Shown piece after piece: positions 41,876 through 53,699 of a stretch of DNA of 64,000 nt. Origin of the DNA: Branchiostoma belcheri (Eukaryota; Chordata; Leptocardii; Amphioxiformes; Branchiostomatidae). The DNA lies in assembly GCF_001625305.1 (NCBI RefSeq), contig NW_017803891.1, positions 105,200 through 169,199 on the forward strand, in the 5' to 3' direction. The position numbers and the translations under genes are program-made. Every line of letters begins with the position of its first letter. Position 1 is the stretch's first letter. The notes beneath the pieces are model-generated. The model saw only the letters and a list, made by a program, of their open reading frames with translations. It searched no databases and was not told the origin of the DNA.

Positions 41876-43079
41876 TGCTCCTGGTTAAAGACCACACGTT
41901 CTAGTCAAAGTCAACAAGCCTTCTCCATATAATGTCTTTGCTGCAAAAAAAAAATAATTGCAGATACTAGTTAGTCAAATGTTTAGCTCCACCATCATAG
42001 GGAATATAAAAACATACAACAGGGAATTTAAATACATTGAGCATTACATTAAATATTGTTTTGTCCTTTTTTTAGTTCATAATGACGCAGTGGATTAACG
42101 ATCCAGTGTTCCCCCTTAACTTATAGGACAGCTGGAGTTAGAAAAGATGTGGCAATTTGCTTTCTTGTCAGGAAAATGTTATTCTTGTATTAAACATTAA
42201 GATCGTGTGGGCAACTACTAATGGCAAGTAGACAAAAGAGAGACAATGGTTATATGGAATGACGGTAGATTTTGTGAAGACAAAAGTCAATGTCGACCTT
42301 CAGTCATTTGATGGCTTTTCGCATGTAAAAAAAACAGAACTTATTGGGTTTGAATCTTTTGAGCACCTAGTTCTTGTCATGTATGGTATCTTTTTAGTTT
42401 CAATACTGTTATAAATACATTTCCTAATCTGTTATAATGTTTTATGATTATTAATGATAATACTGAACGTAGGAGACATGGAAACGTTTAAGTTTCAATT
42501 TTTTTTCTTACTTACTTACTTTATCCATCCACTTTGTTTCATTGGTTTAAAACGGTTTAAACGCTAAACATACTTACATAGAAATGTAAATTGTAATATT
42601 AGTGTGAAGTATGCACGACTACATACACCCCGGTCATCGTTTCTCAACAATGCACCTTGTTTAAAGGAATTTGGTTCCATAATGCTGCATCAATCTTTAA
42701 ACAAAAATCAGCAAAACCCATGTGGTACTAGGGTGGTGTGCGTATTTCACTTTATTACGGAATATGTTTTAGCCACCATTTAGCCATTAGCCATGTTTTA
42801 GCGATCACGTTTGAGGCCATGTGCTGGACAACGTTTTTTTCGCATTGAAAAAACTTGTTATCGTCATGGAATTTCAATAACATGATTGATGTTGGCACGT
42901 TTCGCTTACGCACCTTAATTAACGAGATAACAATCTTGTACAAATGTTCCCGGTTCATGGCCACAAGTTTTTGTATGTTAACTTTTACACAAAGGATTTT
43001 ATTCTTCTTTTCTATTAAGAATAGAAAATATTATCAGAATGATGCTCACCAACAATGCTCATGAAGAATCTTCAGAAAT

Positions 43080-43420
43080 TTTAGAATATTAAGAAAACTC
43101 AATCAAGATGATTCTTGTTATTCTTGTTGCTGTTTAAGAAGATGCAATACTTATTTTATCAACTTTCTTGTTTTTCTTTATCTAGAAAGTTTAAGTAGAA
43201 TGATACTTGTTTTTCTTGATACTGGTTAGAAAGATACAAGAATTTTGTTATCAACTTCCTTATTTTTCCTCATATAGAACGTTTAAGCAAGGTGATTCTT
43301 GTTTTTTTATACTGTTTGAAAGGATTCAAGATTTATTTTCTAAATTTTCTTGTTTGCGTCGTCCAGAAAGTTGAATTAAGATGATTCTTGTTTTTCTTCA
43401 AAGAATGTTAAAGAAGATAC
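43080..43420. repeat. Imperfect tandem repeats of about 90 bp
   Basis: Units marked by TCAACTTTCTTGTTTTTCTT and TAGAAAGTTTAAG recur at about 43157, 43249 and 43338. Single units sit at 5440-5530 and 8380-8465 in the left arm. Similar TTCTTGTTTTTCTTAA-type sequence continues to 43750 and again at 45140-45510 and 46010-46500. Confidence 0.6.
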
Positions 43421-43799
43421 ACTACCACAAATGCAAATCTTATTTTTCTTCAGAGAAGAAAACTTTTCTTCCACTGAGAAAATTATTCTTCACCCAAGAA
43501 AAAAATCAAGACAAGAGACAAGTATTTTAAGAAACTGCAATTTAGCACATTATTCCAGTGGTAAGATTTCTTTTCTTATGTATCTTGAACTAAATACCCT
43601 TAGAACATTATTCTTGCAGTAAGAATTTCTAAGTTTTCTAGAAAATCATTCTCCCCACAAGAAAAGATTTCTTGAACTTAGATCTAGCTCTTCTTGTAGC
43701 AAGAAAACAATTTTGTACACAAGATTTCTTGAACTACATTTTTTCATCATACATGTATATATATATATATATATTCATTACTTAAAGTATGCAGTTAAA

Positions 43800-44800
43800 A
43801 TTGTATTATAAACAGTGGTATACTTTACCATACAATACAATCTCGTTTCCCGTCGGCTGAACAGACAATCACGTGACCCCTACCCTGATACTAATTATTC
43901 CGCCCCTTTACCCTCTGACCCTTCCTCCCTAACCCTCGTAAGGGTCATTCGTGGCTCAACCTTTCTCTGTACGGTCACATTCCCACCCAACCCTCCCATG
44001 ACTAACCCGAGAACACCTGGATTCTAGAACGTTAGTTATGTTTTCTCATCTCATACGACATCGCGCTACCTTAGTTCTTACTGACTTATCTAGACTCGTA
44101 CATTTCGTCATAGCGCTGTACGTTATCCTCAATGGTACCTGCGACTTAGCGTACGTAATCAGTTGTTACATAACCTTCATGTTGTCTCTTCTCTGCAAGA
44201 TACCTGCCTTGCTAGCGTTCCCAGTCACATTGTGGCCATTTGCTGTACTCAGTATGTTGTGTAGCTGTAACCTCTGATATACTCCAGAATTGTGTTATTG
44301 TCGTATTTTGAACCACGTTACTTACAAAGGTCAGTAGTTATTCAGGTGTACCTGTAACGCATCATTTGCTTAGCCAGGATGTTTTCAACCTTGTTCACGC
44401 AGATGAGATTTGAACTTCGCCGGTTAGAAGTTACTTACAAGTCAGGATGCGTTAAACATCCGCTGGACAGAGCCTTGGTTTAACCGACCAGCCCGACTTT
44501 GGCTTAACAATTGGCAACCAGGGTAAAATAGGTCGCCAGCTCGCAGCACATGACTTGTTGTTGTTGTATTAGGCTCCTGTATAAGTACGTACATGCTATG
44601 AGAGCTACAATGTGTAGAGAGTAATGGTGTTACTGAGTTGAGGAGCCAATTGCAATAAATGCCCGACCGTACTGAGGTGACGGTGAGCTCACTACCCTAA
44701 TTGTGTGTGTTTGTCTGTGAAATAGACGGGAAACATAGTTCTCTTCGGAGCTTGCGAAGAAGAGAACCAGAGATGTAATTTGACTTTTAAATCAACTACG
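43800..44800. other. GC-richer block, possible solo LTR
   Basis: It is unlike the AT-rich repeats on both sides. It has a TATAAG-like box (44580) and an AATAAA (44656) in promoter-then-poly(A) order, which would suit an LTR, but I find no exact termini or target duplication. Open frames inside resemble no known protein. Confidence 0.2.
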
Positions 44801-45621
44801 AATGGCGTTGTAACAATATTTTGGCTTTGCCTATAAAGTCTAAACAATGTCAACAGATTTTTTCTTATACATGTAGGTGGGGAGGGGGGCGCGCTTACCT
44901 TCTAAACTGTTTGGTTTTATGTTTTTTTCTGTTGCGAAGTTCGTTTCTTCTGCAAGCTGACCACGATCACCATTGCTTCATATGTATACAAGGTCGTTTT
45001 TAACTTGATTTTGACTTCAAATCTGACATGAGTCAATAACTGACATAAAAAAAGACAGCGCGGTTCCACATCGGACTTACGTTCAAAACCCCCTAACTGC
45101 ATTCTGGGATTTGAATCAACGAATCAGAGGTTCAGAAAAGGTCACATGATGAGTTAAGAAAAACTAGAAAGTTAAGAAAAACGTTCTTACATCATTTGGA
45201 AAATTACCAGGCAAAATAAGAATCATCTTTCCTAAACTCTCTGGTATTTTCTTAAATATTGCTAAGAAAAACCCGAATGACCTTTTTGTTAAACTTTCTA
45301 TGGATAAAATCAAGAATGATTAAGAATATAATACTAGTCTTATCTTCAGCCTAATTAAAGATTTTATATCTGAACGTTCTTGTTTATTTTCTTATAAGTG
45401 TTTGTCAAGAAAGATAAGAATTCAATTCTTGTATTTTCTTAAATGTTGCTAAGAAAAACAAGAACGGTCTTTCTTAAGTTGTCTAGTCAAAAAAACAAGA
45501 ATCTTAAAGAAAGAAATACTAAGCACAGCTTTACGCAGATGAAGGTTAGACATCCAGGTAATACGATACGCCAAAAAAACAATTACTCAAGCAACTGGAT
45601 ATGATTTTGAAAACGTCAGAT

Positions 45622-45652
45622 GTTTCAGCTAGTATCCACTAGCTTTCGTCAG
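45622..45652 (-). ncRNA. Hammerhead-like core in foldback arm 1
   Basis: On the minus strand: CTGACGA, a 7-bp helix AGCTAGT/ACTAGCT closed by GGAT, then GAAAC. This is the same core as in arm 2; the following bases (ATCTGACG) have lost one pair of the helix III palindrome. Confidence 0.4.
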
Positions 45653-45899
45653 TGACTGAGAGACCAGAGGGGAAAGCAGGTTTAAAAGCACAACTTATTG
45701 ATTGATATGCAAATAAAGTGAAGACAAATTTGGAAGTCAAGCATTGAAAAATTTGGAACTCAGACTAATTTACATCATCTTGTCTTGACTTGTCTGACCT
45801 TTGTTCCTTTTTTTACTTCCAAATTTGTCTTCACTTTATTTGCATATCAATCAATAAGTTGTGCTTATAAACCTGCTTTCCCCTCTGGTCTCTAAGTCA

Positions 45900-45938
45900 C
45901 TGACGAAAGCTAGTGGATACTAGCTGAAACGTCTGACG
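45900..45938 (+). ncRNA. Hammerhead-like core in foldback arm 2
   Basis: CTGACGA (45900-45906), a perfect helix II AGCTAGT-GGAT-ACTAGCT (908-925), GAAA (926-929), then ACGTC-T-GACGT, which could form a very short helix III leading to a UH cleavage-like step. This fits CUGANGA...GAAA type I hammerheads with minimal stem III, as in Penelope-like elements and retrozymes. Helix I is not evident. Confidence 0.42.
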
Positions 45939-48176
45939 TTTTCAAAATTATATTCAGTTGCTTGAGTAACTGTTTTTTGGCGTAAGCACAGCTTTATTCT
46001 AATCATAAATTTAGATATTTTAAATTTATTGTTTTTCTGATCATTGTTTGCCAAGAAAGACAAGAATCAAATTATTGTGTTACCTTAAACATTGCTAAGG
46101 CAAACAATAATGGCCTTTCTCAATTTTTCTAGGTAACATATACAAGAAAAATACAGCAGAAAAAAACATTTAAATCTGCCCACTTTGATGCCAGGTAAGA
46201 AAGACATGTTACATGGAGATTGAATAACTAAGTCTGAGAGAATTTTAAGTTTAAAATAATTCTAATCTTGCAACTTAGAATCTCCTATAGAAATGTTGTC
46301 TTTACGTAAGAAAATTTAAGATTAAAACAATTCTAAAATTGTAAGTTATCTCATGGAGTATCTCCTCTAGAAATATTAATTTACTGAAGAAAAATCAAAA
46401 TTTTAAAGAAGCCTATTCTATAAAAATTTTCTCCTCTTAAGAAAAATGAGAAAATTGTTCTTGGTGCAAGAAAGTAGGTATAAAGGAAATTACGTTTTTT
46501 CTTAATAAAATAATTGTTAACCCTAACGTTTAGTTTAGTTAAAGCACATTTTCTGTTTTTTGATATGTATGAAGAAGTATAGGGCACTATATATTTATTT
46601 TCTGTTGGCAGAATCAATGTTATGCAGGGACATGGATTATTTAGTAAATCGTTTTACATTTTGTTTTCTATCTTTTTCCAGCCCACCTCATTGTCTTGTC
46701 ATGCGTTTGCTTGCCATTATGTACATATTGTACCAATTCGGTTGTAAAACTTGTTTAAAAGTTGTCAATTGTTTTTACGGTTTTTAAAGCGACAAATGCT
46801 AAATATGTCTCATAGATACATATATACAATTATCTATTGTTATTTTGGTCATTGTACGTAATTTCTGTAAAGTAATCTGGTTCTAGAAAGCTGCATAAAT
46901 CTATAAAAAGCAAGATTCTTTAGACTGCTTGATAAGGTCTTCAACATATATCTTGATATAACACGACATTTTTTTTCTTGAAATGTCACATAAAACAAGT
47001 CTTCAGCCCTCACGTTTTAGGCCATGTGCTGCCCAACGTTTTTATCGCATTGACCAAACTTGTTATCGTCATGTAATTTCAATAACAAGTTTGATGTTGG
47101 TACGTTTCGCTTACGTACCTTAATTAACCAGATAACAATCTTGTACAAATATTCCCGGTTCATGGCCACACGTTCTAGTGGATGACAAGAATAGAAAATG
47201 CCATGTCTTCTCTACAATGCGAATATCATGCAATAACCGGGATTAGTTAGTAAATCGTTTAGATAATGAAGGGAATATCTTTAAAACTGTAATTGTGGTC
47301 AGTAAGATCCTGTAATGGTGATTTCTACCGTATGCACTTTCATCGCTTCTCTTACTACAATCTGGTGTGCTATTCTAGATAGTGTAGCTTTATAATCGTC
47401 TGTGGTTTACGTATGGACTCTTCAACCATCAAATGACAATAGATTGAAATTATATATAGGCAGGACTTTTGTTATATCACCGCACGTTATTGTCGACATT
47501 CAGCTCAACACATTATGCTACATTTGGTTGTGTACATATTGCTCCATATGACGCCATACTTTTTACTTGACATGGCAAATAAAACGTGTTTTCAGCCATC
47601 ACGTTTTAGGCCATGTGCTGGCCAAAGCTTTTTATCACCTTGACCAAACTTGTTTTCGTCGTACAATTTCAATAACATGATTGATGTTGGTACTTTACGC
47701 TTACGCACCTCAATTAAAACGGATAACAATCTTGTACAAATGTTCACGGTTCAAGACCTCATGTTCCAGTCCACGTGAACGGGAAAATAATGCCATGCAT
47801 TGTCCTCAAACTGGATATCATGCATGGACATGTAGGTTGGATACATTTAGTAAAGTGTTTTCGATGAAGTAAAGGAAATAACTTTCAAACATTTCTATAG
47901 CCATCTTTACCATTGAAAACAATATTAAAAATTTATGCCATGTACCTTAAACTACGTGATGGTGTTAAATCTGGCTAGTTTGGCTGTAAAATTGACCATG
48001 ATTTTTAATATTGGTTTCCTTTTTCAACTGACAATAGAGAACTGATGTAATCAAGGCTAGAACACGCTGTATTTTCTCTACAGTACAGCATATTTAGACT
48101 ATTTTTCTAGTGATAATTCGGATGGTAATGTTACGAGTTATGTTGTATAGTGTTGCTTCCGTACGAACTATTTTAA

Positions 48177-49088
48177 CCCTATCTAGACCGGGCTTTTTTG
48201 GGCTTGGTGGGACCGGGGGGGGGGGGCTCTTTCGGCCCCCCCTCAGAACTCGCGAACGGTATATCGTAGGACCACCAAATTTTTAGAGGATGGTGTAATA
48301 GTACAAATTTATCATATGTGCAATTTTTATGTCGTTGTGACGTAATATGACGTCATTATGACGTCATTAATGTGATTTTATTGGCCAAAACCGTCTAGAT
48401 AGGTTTTTCCCAGAAAACTAAACAGTATACGACATAACTTTACCAAAAGTGTTTTTGACAGAATATCAGGATGTACTAAGTCTTATGTTGCCCATAGCAA
48501 CACCGGTGACGTCATAAAATGACGTCATGCATATATTACCTATCCGCCATCTTGGATCATCAATCTTGAATTTTGAAAAATAGTTTTTTTTTCAGGATAA
48601 AGCTTAAAATACATCGCAAACAGACTAAAGACGTTCATATGAACCTTTTTTGTAAAAAGAAATGGGAGTATTGATGAAATTTTAGGGAAAATAAGCTGTA
48701 TTTACCTGATATAATGATATGGTCCGCCATCTTGGATTTTGGCCGATGACGTCATCAAATTAGCATAAATTATGCATGTTTAATGATAAAATTTACATAT
48801 AATTATATTTGATGTTATTAATATTAGAAACAATGTGTAACTTGACAAAAAACCCATAAAATTCTGTTGTTTAAATGGAAATTATTAAATTTGGCAAAAA
48901 ATGCCTGTCAGAAACCCGTTGCCATGGCAACAAGAAAAATCATAATCTTGTTCCACTGATACAGATTTGTTGCCAACAATATTTCAGGAAAAGTCACCAA
49001 GTTTGGCGGTTCTAGCTCTTGTCGTTCAGACGCTATGTGACATCAAAGTTGCCGCGGGCACTTTTAGCCCCCCCCGGTCTAGATAGGG
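48177..49088 (+). mobile_element. piggyBac-like MITE, diverged family (912 bp)
   Basis: Flanked by TTAA on both sides. The terminal inverted repeats CCCTATCTAGACCGGG and CCCGGTCTAGATAGGG are perfect mates. The left arm has the empty site at 4629-4632. The interior shares CCGCCATCTTGGATTTTGGC, GACGTCATCAAATTAGCAT and GAAACCCGTTGCCATGGCAA with the 988-bp family, but the termini differ and the GC-rich palindromes are absent. Non-coding. Confidence 0.88.
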
Positions 49089-49950
49089 TTAAGACCTGCC
49101 AAACTCGTGTTTTCTCTCCCCCTCTACCAGTCAGTATGTGTTACATGTAAGACTAGCAGTGTTTACACAACTGGCAACGTCTTAAATTGTTATATTTGAA
49201 ACCAGGGTGCGCAAATGAACTTTTTTTCCTTCTTAAGCAAAATATTAATTTGGAATCTAACCTACTCGTTCTATTCCGTTAGCCTTTTATGACGTTATCG
49301 TATTAGCATAGATCATCAAGTTCGCATTAGAAAAATTAAGAGTATTTTGTTTAAAATAATACGGTACCTCTGAAAGTGCATGAAAGCCATAAAGAGGATA
49401 ATTATAAAGGGCATAGATCTATACCTCAAAATTGGGGCAAAACATTTTAACGCCGTAATCAAATGAATGATAATGTTTACTGTGTAAATTTGCAGATGGA
49501 CAAACCTTGTCGATCCTCAAACAGAAGCTCGGGGGAGAGACGATACGTCTGTACAGGAATGGGAAGATCTTTAGAGGCTTGGACTTTACAGTGACGAACC
49601 AAATTATAGCAAAAACAAATGCACAGGCTGGCGCAGTCCTTCGTGACAATTGTTAAAAATCTATGATTTTTAAAAATCTATGAAAACAACGCCGTTTGAC
49701 TGAACTGTTTTAGCCATTAAGTCCACTAGATATAGACATACAAATTAGACTTCTTTTAAGTTAAAAAGAATATTTTGTATATGTATATGTATAAAACTTT
49801 TAAATATTTCGAATCTCAACGTATACAAGTATCTTGGCGTACCCAAAAGACCATGCCTAACTAGGTGATTTATCAACAAATGTAACTATGTTTACATATA
49901 TAATTTAGTTAGCAAACCAATCAGAACTCAGGCCTGGAACATACGGGGTG

Positions 49951-49958
49951 TATATAAG
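49951..49958 (+). promoter_or_regulatory. TATA box of right vWA gene
   Basis: TATATAAG lies 57 bases before the ATG at the same distance as in the left copy, within conserved upstream sequence that includes GATTTATCAACAAATGTAAC. Confidence 0.6.
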
Positions 49959-50014
49959 TGTTGACCCATTGGCAGCTGAAGTCCAGTCACCTCGAAGCCT
50001 TAAAACACTCCGAA

Positions 50015-50452
50015 ATGGAGATAACTTCGCGGTCTTTTGTTCTAGTCGTGGTATTCCTGTTGTGTATTGAGACAAGCTATTGTCGGTATTACACGAGGGA
50101 GGTTAAAAAAAGCCTCCAAAATCCTCTGAGGTATGGGGAAACTGACATAGTTTTTGTGCTTGATACGTCCGGAAGGGTAGGTGGATATAACTTCGGGAGA
50201 GAAGTTACATTTGTCAGAAACCTTCTCAACAAAATCAACGTGTACATGGACGGTGCTCAGGTGTCTCTCATCCGTTATGGTAATGACGTGGATGTGCTCA
50301 TACATCAGATTGGCTGTTGGCCTGGCAGTTCTAAGTGTGAATTGCTACCCGCACTAAGTAGAGTCAGCTACACGGGCGGATCGTCAAATATGGGGGCAGC
50401 ACTGCAAAAGGCAAGAGAGCTTTTTGAAAGCAGTCGACCTGGTGCCAAGAAG
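50015..50452 (+). CDS. First exon of a secreted vWA-domain protein (right copy)
   Basis: Paralogue of 3280-3714, in the opposite orientation: 146 codons, with signal peptide 1-23 (MEITSRSFVLVVVFLLCIET) and the N-terminal half of a vWA domain. The exon ends in phase 0 at AAGAAG|GTACGT. The frame is intact, but the MIDAS residues are altered: DxSxS reads DTSGR (Ser54 to Arg) and the second loop reads GGSSNMG (Thr124 to Ser, Thr126 to Met). A free cysteine appears in IGCWPG. Metal-dependent binding is probably weakened or lost. No second vWA exon is visible between 50453 and 64000, so the gene may be truncated or the next exon may lie beyond the window. Confidence 0.78.
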
Positions 50453-52330
50453 GTACGTAATATTTAACTTAAGTCGTTATCCCCGCGATGATTTCGCCCT
50501 CCCAGGGTCGATATTGATTTTATCCTCCCCACCTCGTACGTATACCCCCCCCCCAAATAAAAATCAGTTATTTCCTTAAAAACTTATATGTGTATCCAGG
50601 GAGTTTCGCTGTATGTATAGACTTTAAAATTATTTTACGAATAAATCTTTAAGCATGTATGAGCTTAAGTCTTGCGTTGTTGAGATGCTTATACTGTTTA
50701 GCATAGCAACAGGAAATACTTCAGCAAGAACGGTACGTTATTGCTTCAACCGAACAGTAATGATATGGTTAGAATTGTTAATCAAATTTATGTACCTGAC
50801 ATACCTGAGGTGCGGTATAAAAGAGACCAAGGTCATAGCAAGTAATTTTATGAATGACATTAGCTGGCACAATAATCTTGAAAAAAAAATTGCACTCTGA
50901 CGGTCTGAGTTGACTGAGTGGGCAAAGTTGACTGTTATCAGGCCGGAATGTGGATGGCAGATAAAAATAAAGAGAGGAGATAAGACTGTGAGTTACTGTT
51001 TTGTCTTTTACTTTGATACAGTGATGTATTTCAGGCCTTTTATATGTGAAATTTCCTATGAATCAAACCATTTGCACAATGATTGAAAAGGTTTATGTTT
51101 TACTTGCAATGTATGTAATGATAGTTGGCACCTGGCACAATATACTATTAGGTACTATTTCTTGTTTCACAAGGTTTATGATATGAAGATTTCACCCTTT
51201 CGCATTAGATTTGGAGTCTGCGGAGAGACCATCCATACAATTTACTTGTTTTGGCCTATACCTAAGGGGCAGGAGGGAGCCAGATCTCCGGAAGGGGGAG
51301 GGTGGTCGCTAGCGATGTCATTATAACCCCCGGAGGGCGAAATTACTAAGGGGCGAGATCACTGTGAAACCGTTTTTCGTGTGTGTGTTGCAATAATGGT
51401 AGGATAACCAATTGAACAGGTACAATGTCCGCATTTTTTTAACCTATAGGGACGATTCCTTCCAAGCAAAACGAATTGTAGACGTTGCCCCCGGACACAC
51501 TGAGCTCGTGCAAGCCGTTTAGAAATTCTGTCTACCTAGGACATTGTGGCTTTGCTTTTCGTTGATGGCCATTACATTGTGTAGTATTATTTATGTTGGA
51601 TATTTTCACTTTTAGCGCTTTAACTGCATCCCATCCCATGCCGGCGCGCTAGCGCCTTACCTTTGTTTTCAAGGTTGTTTACTACCAGGCACATCCTAGC
51701 AATGGCAATATTCTAAATTCAGTTTTGCAGTTTTGAGGACGATTTTAAAATGATAGAATACGTAAAAGAGTATAACACGTGCACGGGCGATAATATCTCG
51801 AATAAGTGCTTTACAACTTCTGCAGCTATATTGCATTTATTAATCTGTGTCGGTTGCTTTATATTTCTACAGCAAGAGCATGTGGTAGTGTGCGGATAGA
51901 ACATTTTTTTCAATATTTGCCGGTAATATCCCTACAAGTAGTGGTTGTGTTTGTGTGAAGAATTGCAAGTTACTTTAAAATTTCAGTCGGTATGTCAACC
52001 AAAATTGACCAAATGTTAGAAATACTGGTGTACGAGAGAACCAAGGTGCACTAGTAAAAAACACCCGATCTTCACAAAAATTATACGCAGCATAAAATTG
52101 TCGGCCTCACCTTCCTGAAGAACTGATAGATCACCCAACAAGAAAAGCTTTTAAAAAATCTGGCCCGGCCGTCAAAGAAAAAAACAGGAGGCATCTCAAT
52201 TTCGGAAGAGCTTTGAAAAAAGCTGGCATTTCGGCATTGTCAAAAAGGAAATAAATAAAGAAAATGCCGACAGCGCCACGAAAATGCAGATCGGAGCACG
52301 CGCGGCCGCGCCTTTAAACAATTAGCCGCA
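50453..52330. other. Right-arm flank downstream of the vWA exon
   Basis: Non-coding mate of 1500-3280. No vWA continuation exon, no other gene. Confidence 0.55.
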
Positions 52331-52414
52331 GTGGGTGACACAAAGGAGCGCAGCCGTTGGGTAACCCCGTGCTCTGTCCTCTTGTAGTACGTCTGTATAT
52401 CATCTAGTTATATA

Positions 52415-52640
52415 TACTCGAGTTATTTTGCTAACAAGCCACAAAAACATAAAGTATACTGCAGTGACGTACGGACCCCCCCCCCCACACACACACACAA
52501 AGCACTTGACTTTGGCCTTTACAACGGTAATCTGCCTGGCAAAAACCATGGACGTCGAATCAAGCCTTCAAGATTTATTCCGCTAAATCCGCAGTCACCC
52601 GATATACAGCGGGACGATTCCATAGTCATTCTGACAAAGA
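52415..52640 (+). repeat. Dispersed repeat pair, copy 2
   Basis: Mate of 22664-22885, same orientation, with an inserted C-run and (CA)n near 52480-52500. Confidence 0.55.
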
Positions 52641-52839
52641 CAAAATGGATTTTGGGTCCTGTGCCCTATTATCGAATCCGAATGACCTGAAATTTGGTAT
52701 AATACGGGTTTATTTCTTCCAGACTTTACGGAAAATAGTAGCAGGGTCACCGTAGGACCCTAAATTGATCTGCCGCGCGCAATAAACATGTTATACAAAA
52801 CGGCACAAATATTAAAAGCCACTAGAGCTCCACCATCTT

Positions 52840-53268
52840 ATACCTTCGCCAAATAATGTTAGCTTTTATGACTCATGCAAAATTATCTCCATTAATCCCT
52901 CTGATTATGCAAATAGGATCCCAAATTGTATAAATTATATCTGTTGATCATATTCTACACCAGAAGCCTTATCTTAACAAAGAATGCCATCTTGGAATTT
53001 CCTTAAATTATGTAAATAAGGTTCTTATTTCAATAAGTTATGCTTAATTATGTTCCCCTTCACTTAACTTTAAAATACCCCAAGTATAAAATTCCAGGCA
53101 GTTTGTTTGTTTGTTTATTTAGATCACCATTAGTATGGAAGTCAACTTCATGTTATTTTTCCTGGAGTCCAATAAGCAGTTACCAGTTGGAATTATAACA
53201 TTTTTTACTAATTATGCAGATTAAGTCTTTATTTGCATAATCGCTATCTGCCTGTGTTTCTCTCGTTC
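52840..53268 (+). mobile_element. Truncated MITE copy with a nested LINE tail
   Basis: Related to 20099-21143 (ATTATGCAAATAGG, TTGATCATATTCTACACC, GTTCCCCTTCACTTAACTT). It is interrupted at about 53104-53172 by a short insert that, read in reverse, ends in an (AAAC)n tail and is flanked by GCAG on both sides, like a tiny 5'-truncated retrotransposon. It abuts the retroelement exon at 53270. Confidence 0.5.
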
Positions 53269-53648
53269 TCTCTGCTGACGTATTCCTTCCCCTTGTAACT
53301 TCCTGTGAAAGTTTGCACAAAATCTAGCATATCTACCCCATTCTCTATCCACCTTTTCACCTCCGCATTGTGAAACCCACTATCTAAAATCTTCCTCCAT
53401 TCTTCTGGGTGCCTGTGCACACCCCCCGCGATGAAGTTGTCGGGGTCCCTAAACATCAGTGAATCCGCGGATGCCTTAATCTTCCCGGATGCCACGTCCT
53501 CGATGGATGGCGGCACAATGGTTCTTCCGTCCCTTTGTCTAGTGATCGACGTCTCCCTCGCCAGGAGGTGCTCTTTATACGCCCCTAGCGGGTCGACCGG
53601 GAAACGCACCTCAAAATCGTAGACGTTCGGGGTGAACCATTTCGTACC
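53258..53648 (-). pseudogene. Retroelement-like exon, 3' end lost at a MITE
   Basis: The minus-strand frame opens right after a strong splice acceptor (CTCCTTTTCCAG|GG) with GTKWFTPNVYDFEVRFPVDP and runs to about residue 130, ending near IENGVDMLDFVQTFTGSYKG. The codon use looks coding and GC is higher than around it. The tryptophan-rich EEWRKIL and WIENGVDM segments recall the N-terminal part of Pol in some retroelements, perhaps YR/DIRS-like; that is a guess. The last residues come from the adjoining MITE, so the reading frame is truncated. Confidence 0.45.
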
Positions 53649-53699
53649 CTGGAAAAGGAGTAATAATCCGGAATTTCGTGGGTGCATGGTTTTATTGTT

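Larger units (their letters stand above)
45534..45983. mobile_element. Foldback element (about 450 bp) with long inverted arms
   Basis: Arms of about 180 bp (45567-45750 and 45820-45983) are near-perfect reverse complements, from CGCCAAAAAA at one tip to TTTTTTGGCG at the other. The element is flanked by AAGCACAGCTTTA (45521-45533 and from 45984), a probable 13-bp target duplication. No ORF. Each arm holds a hammerhead-like core. Confidence 0.75.
42360..52330 (-). repeat. Right arm of large inverted repeat
   Basis: Reverse-complement partner of about 1500-12420. Relative to the left arm it carries extra DNA at 43000-46670 (short AAGAAAAACAAGAAT-type repeats, a GC-richer block, a foldback element) and the 912-bp MITE at 48177-49088. 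It lacks the extra tandem copies seen on the left. Confidence 0.85.
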
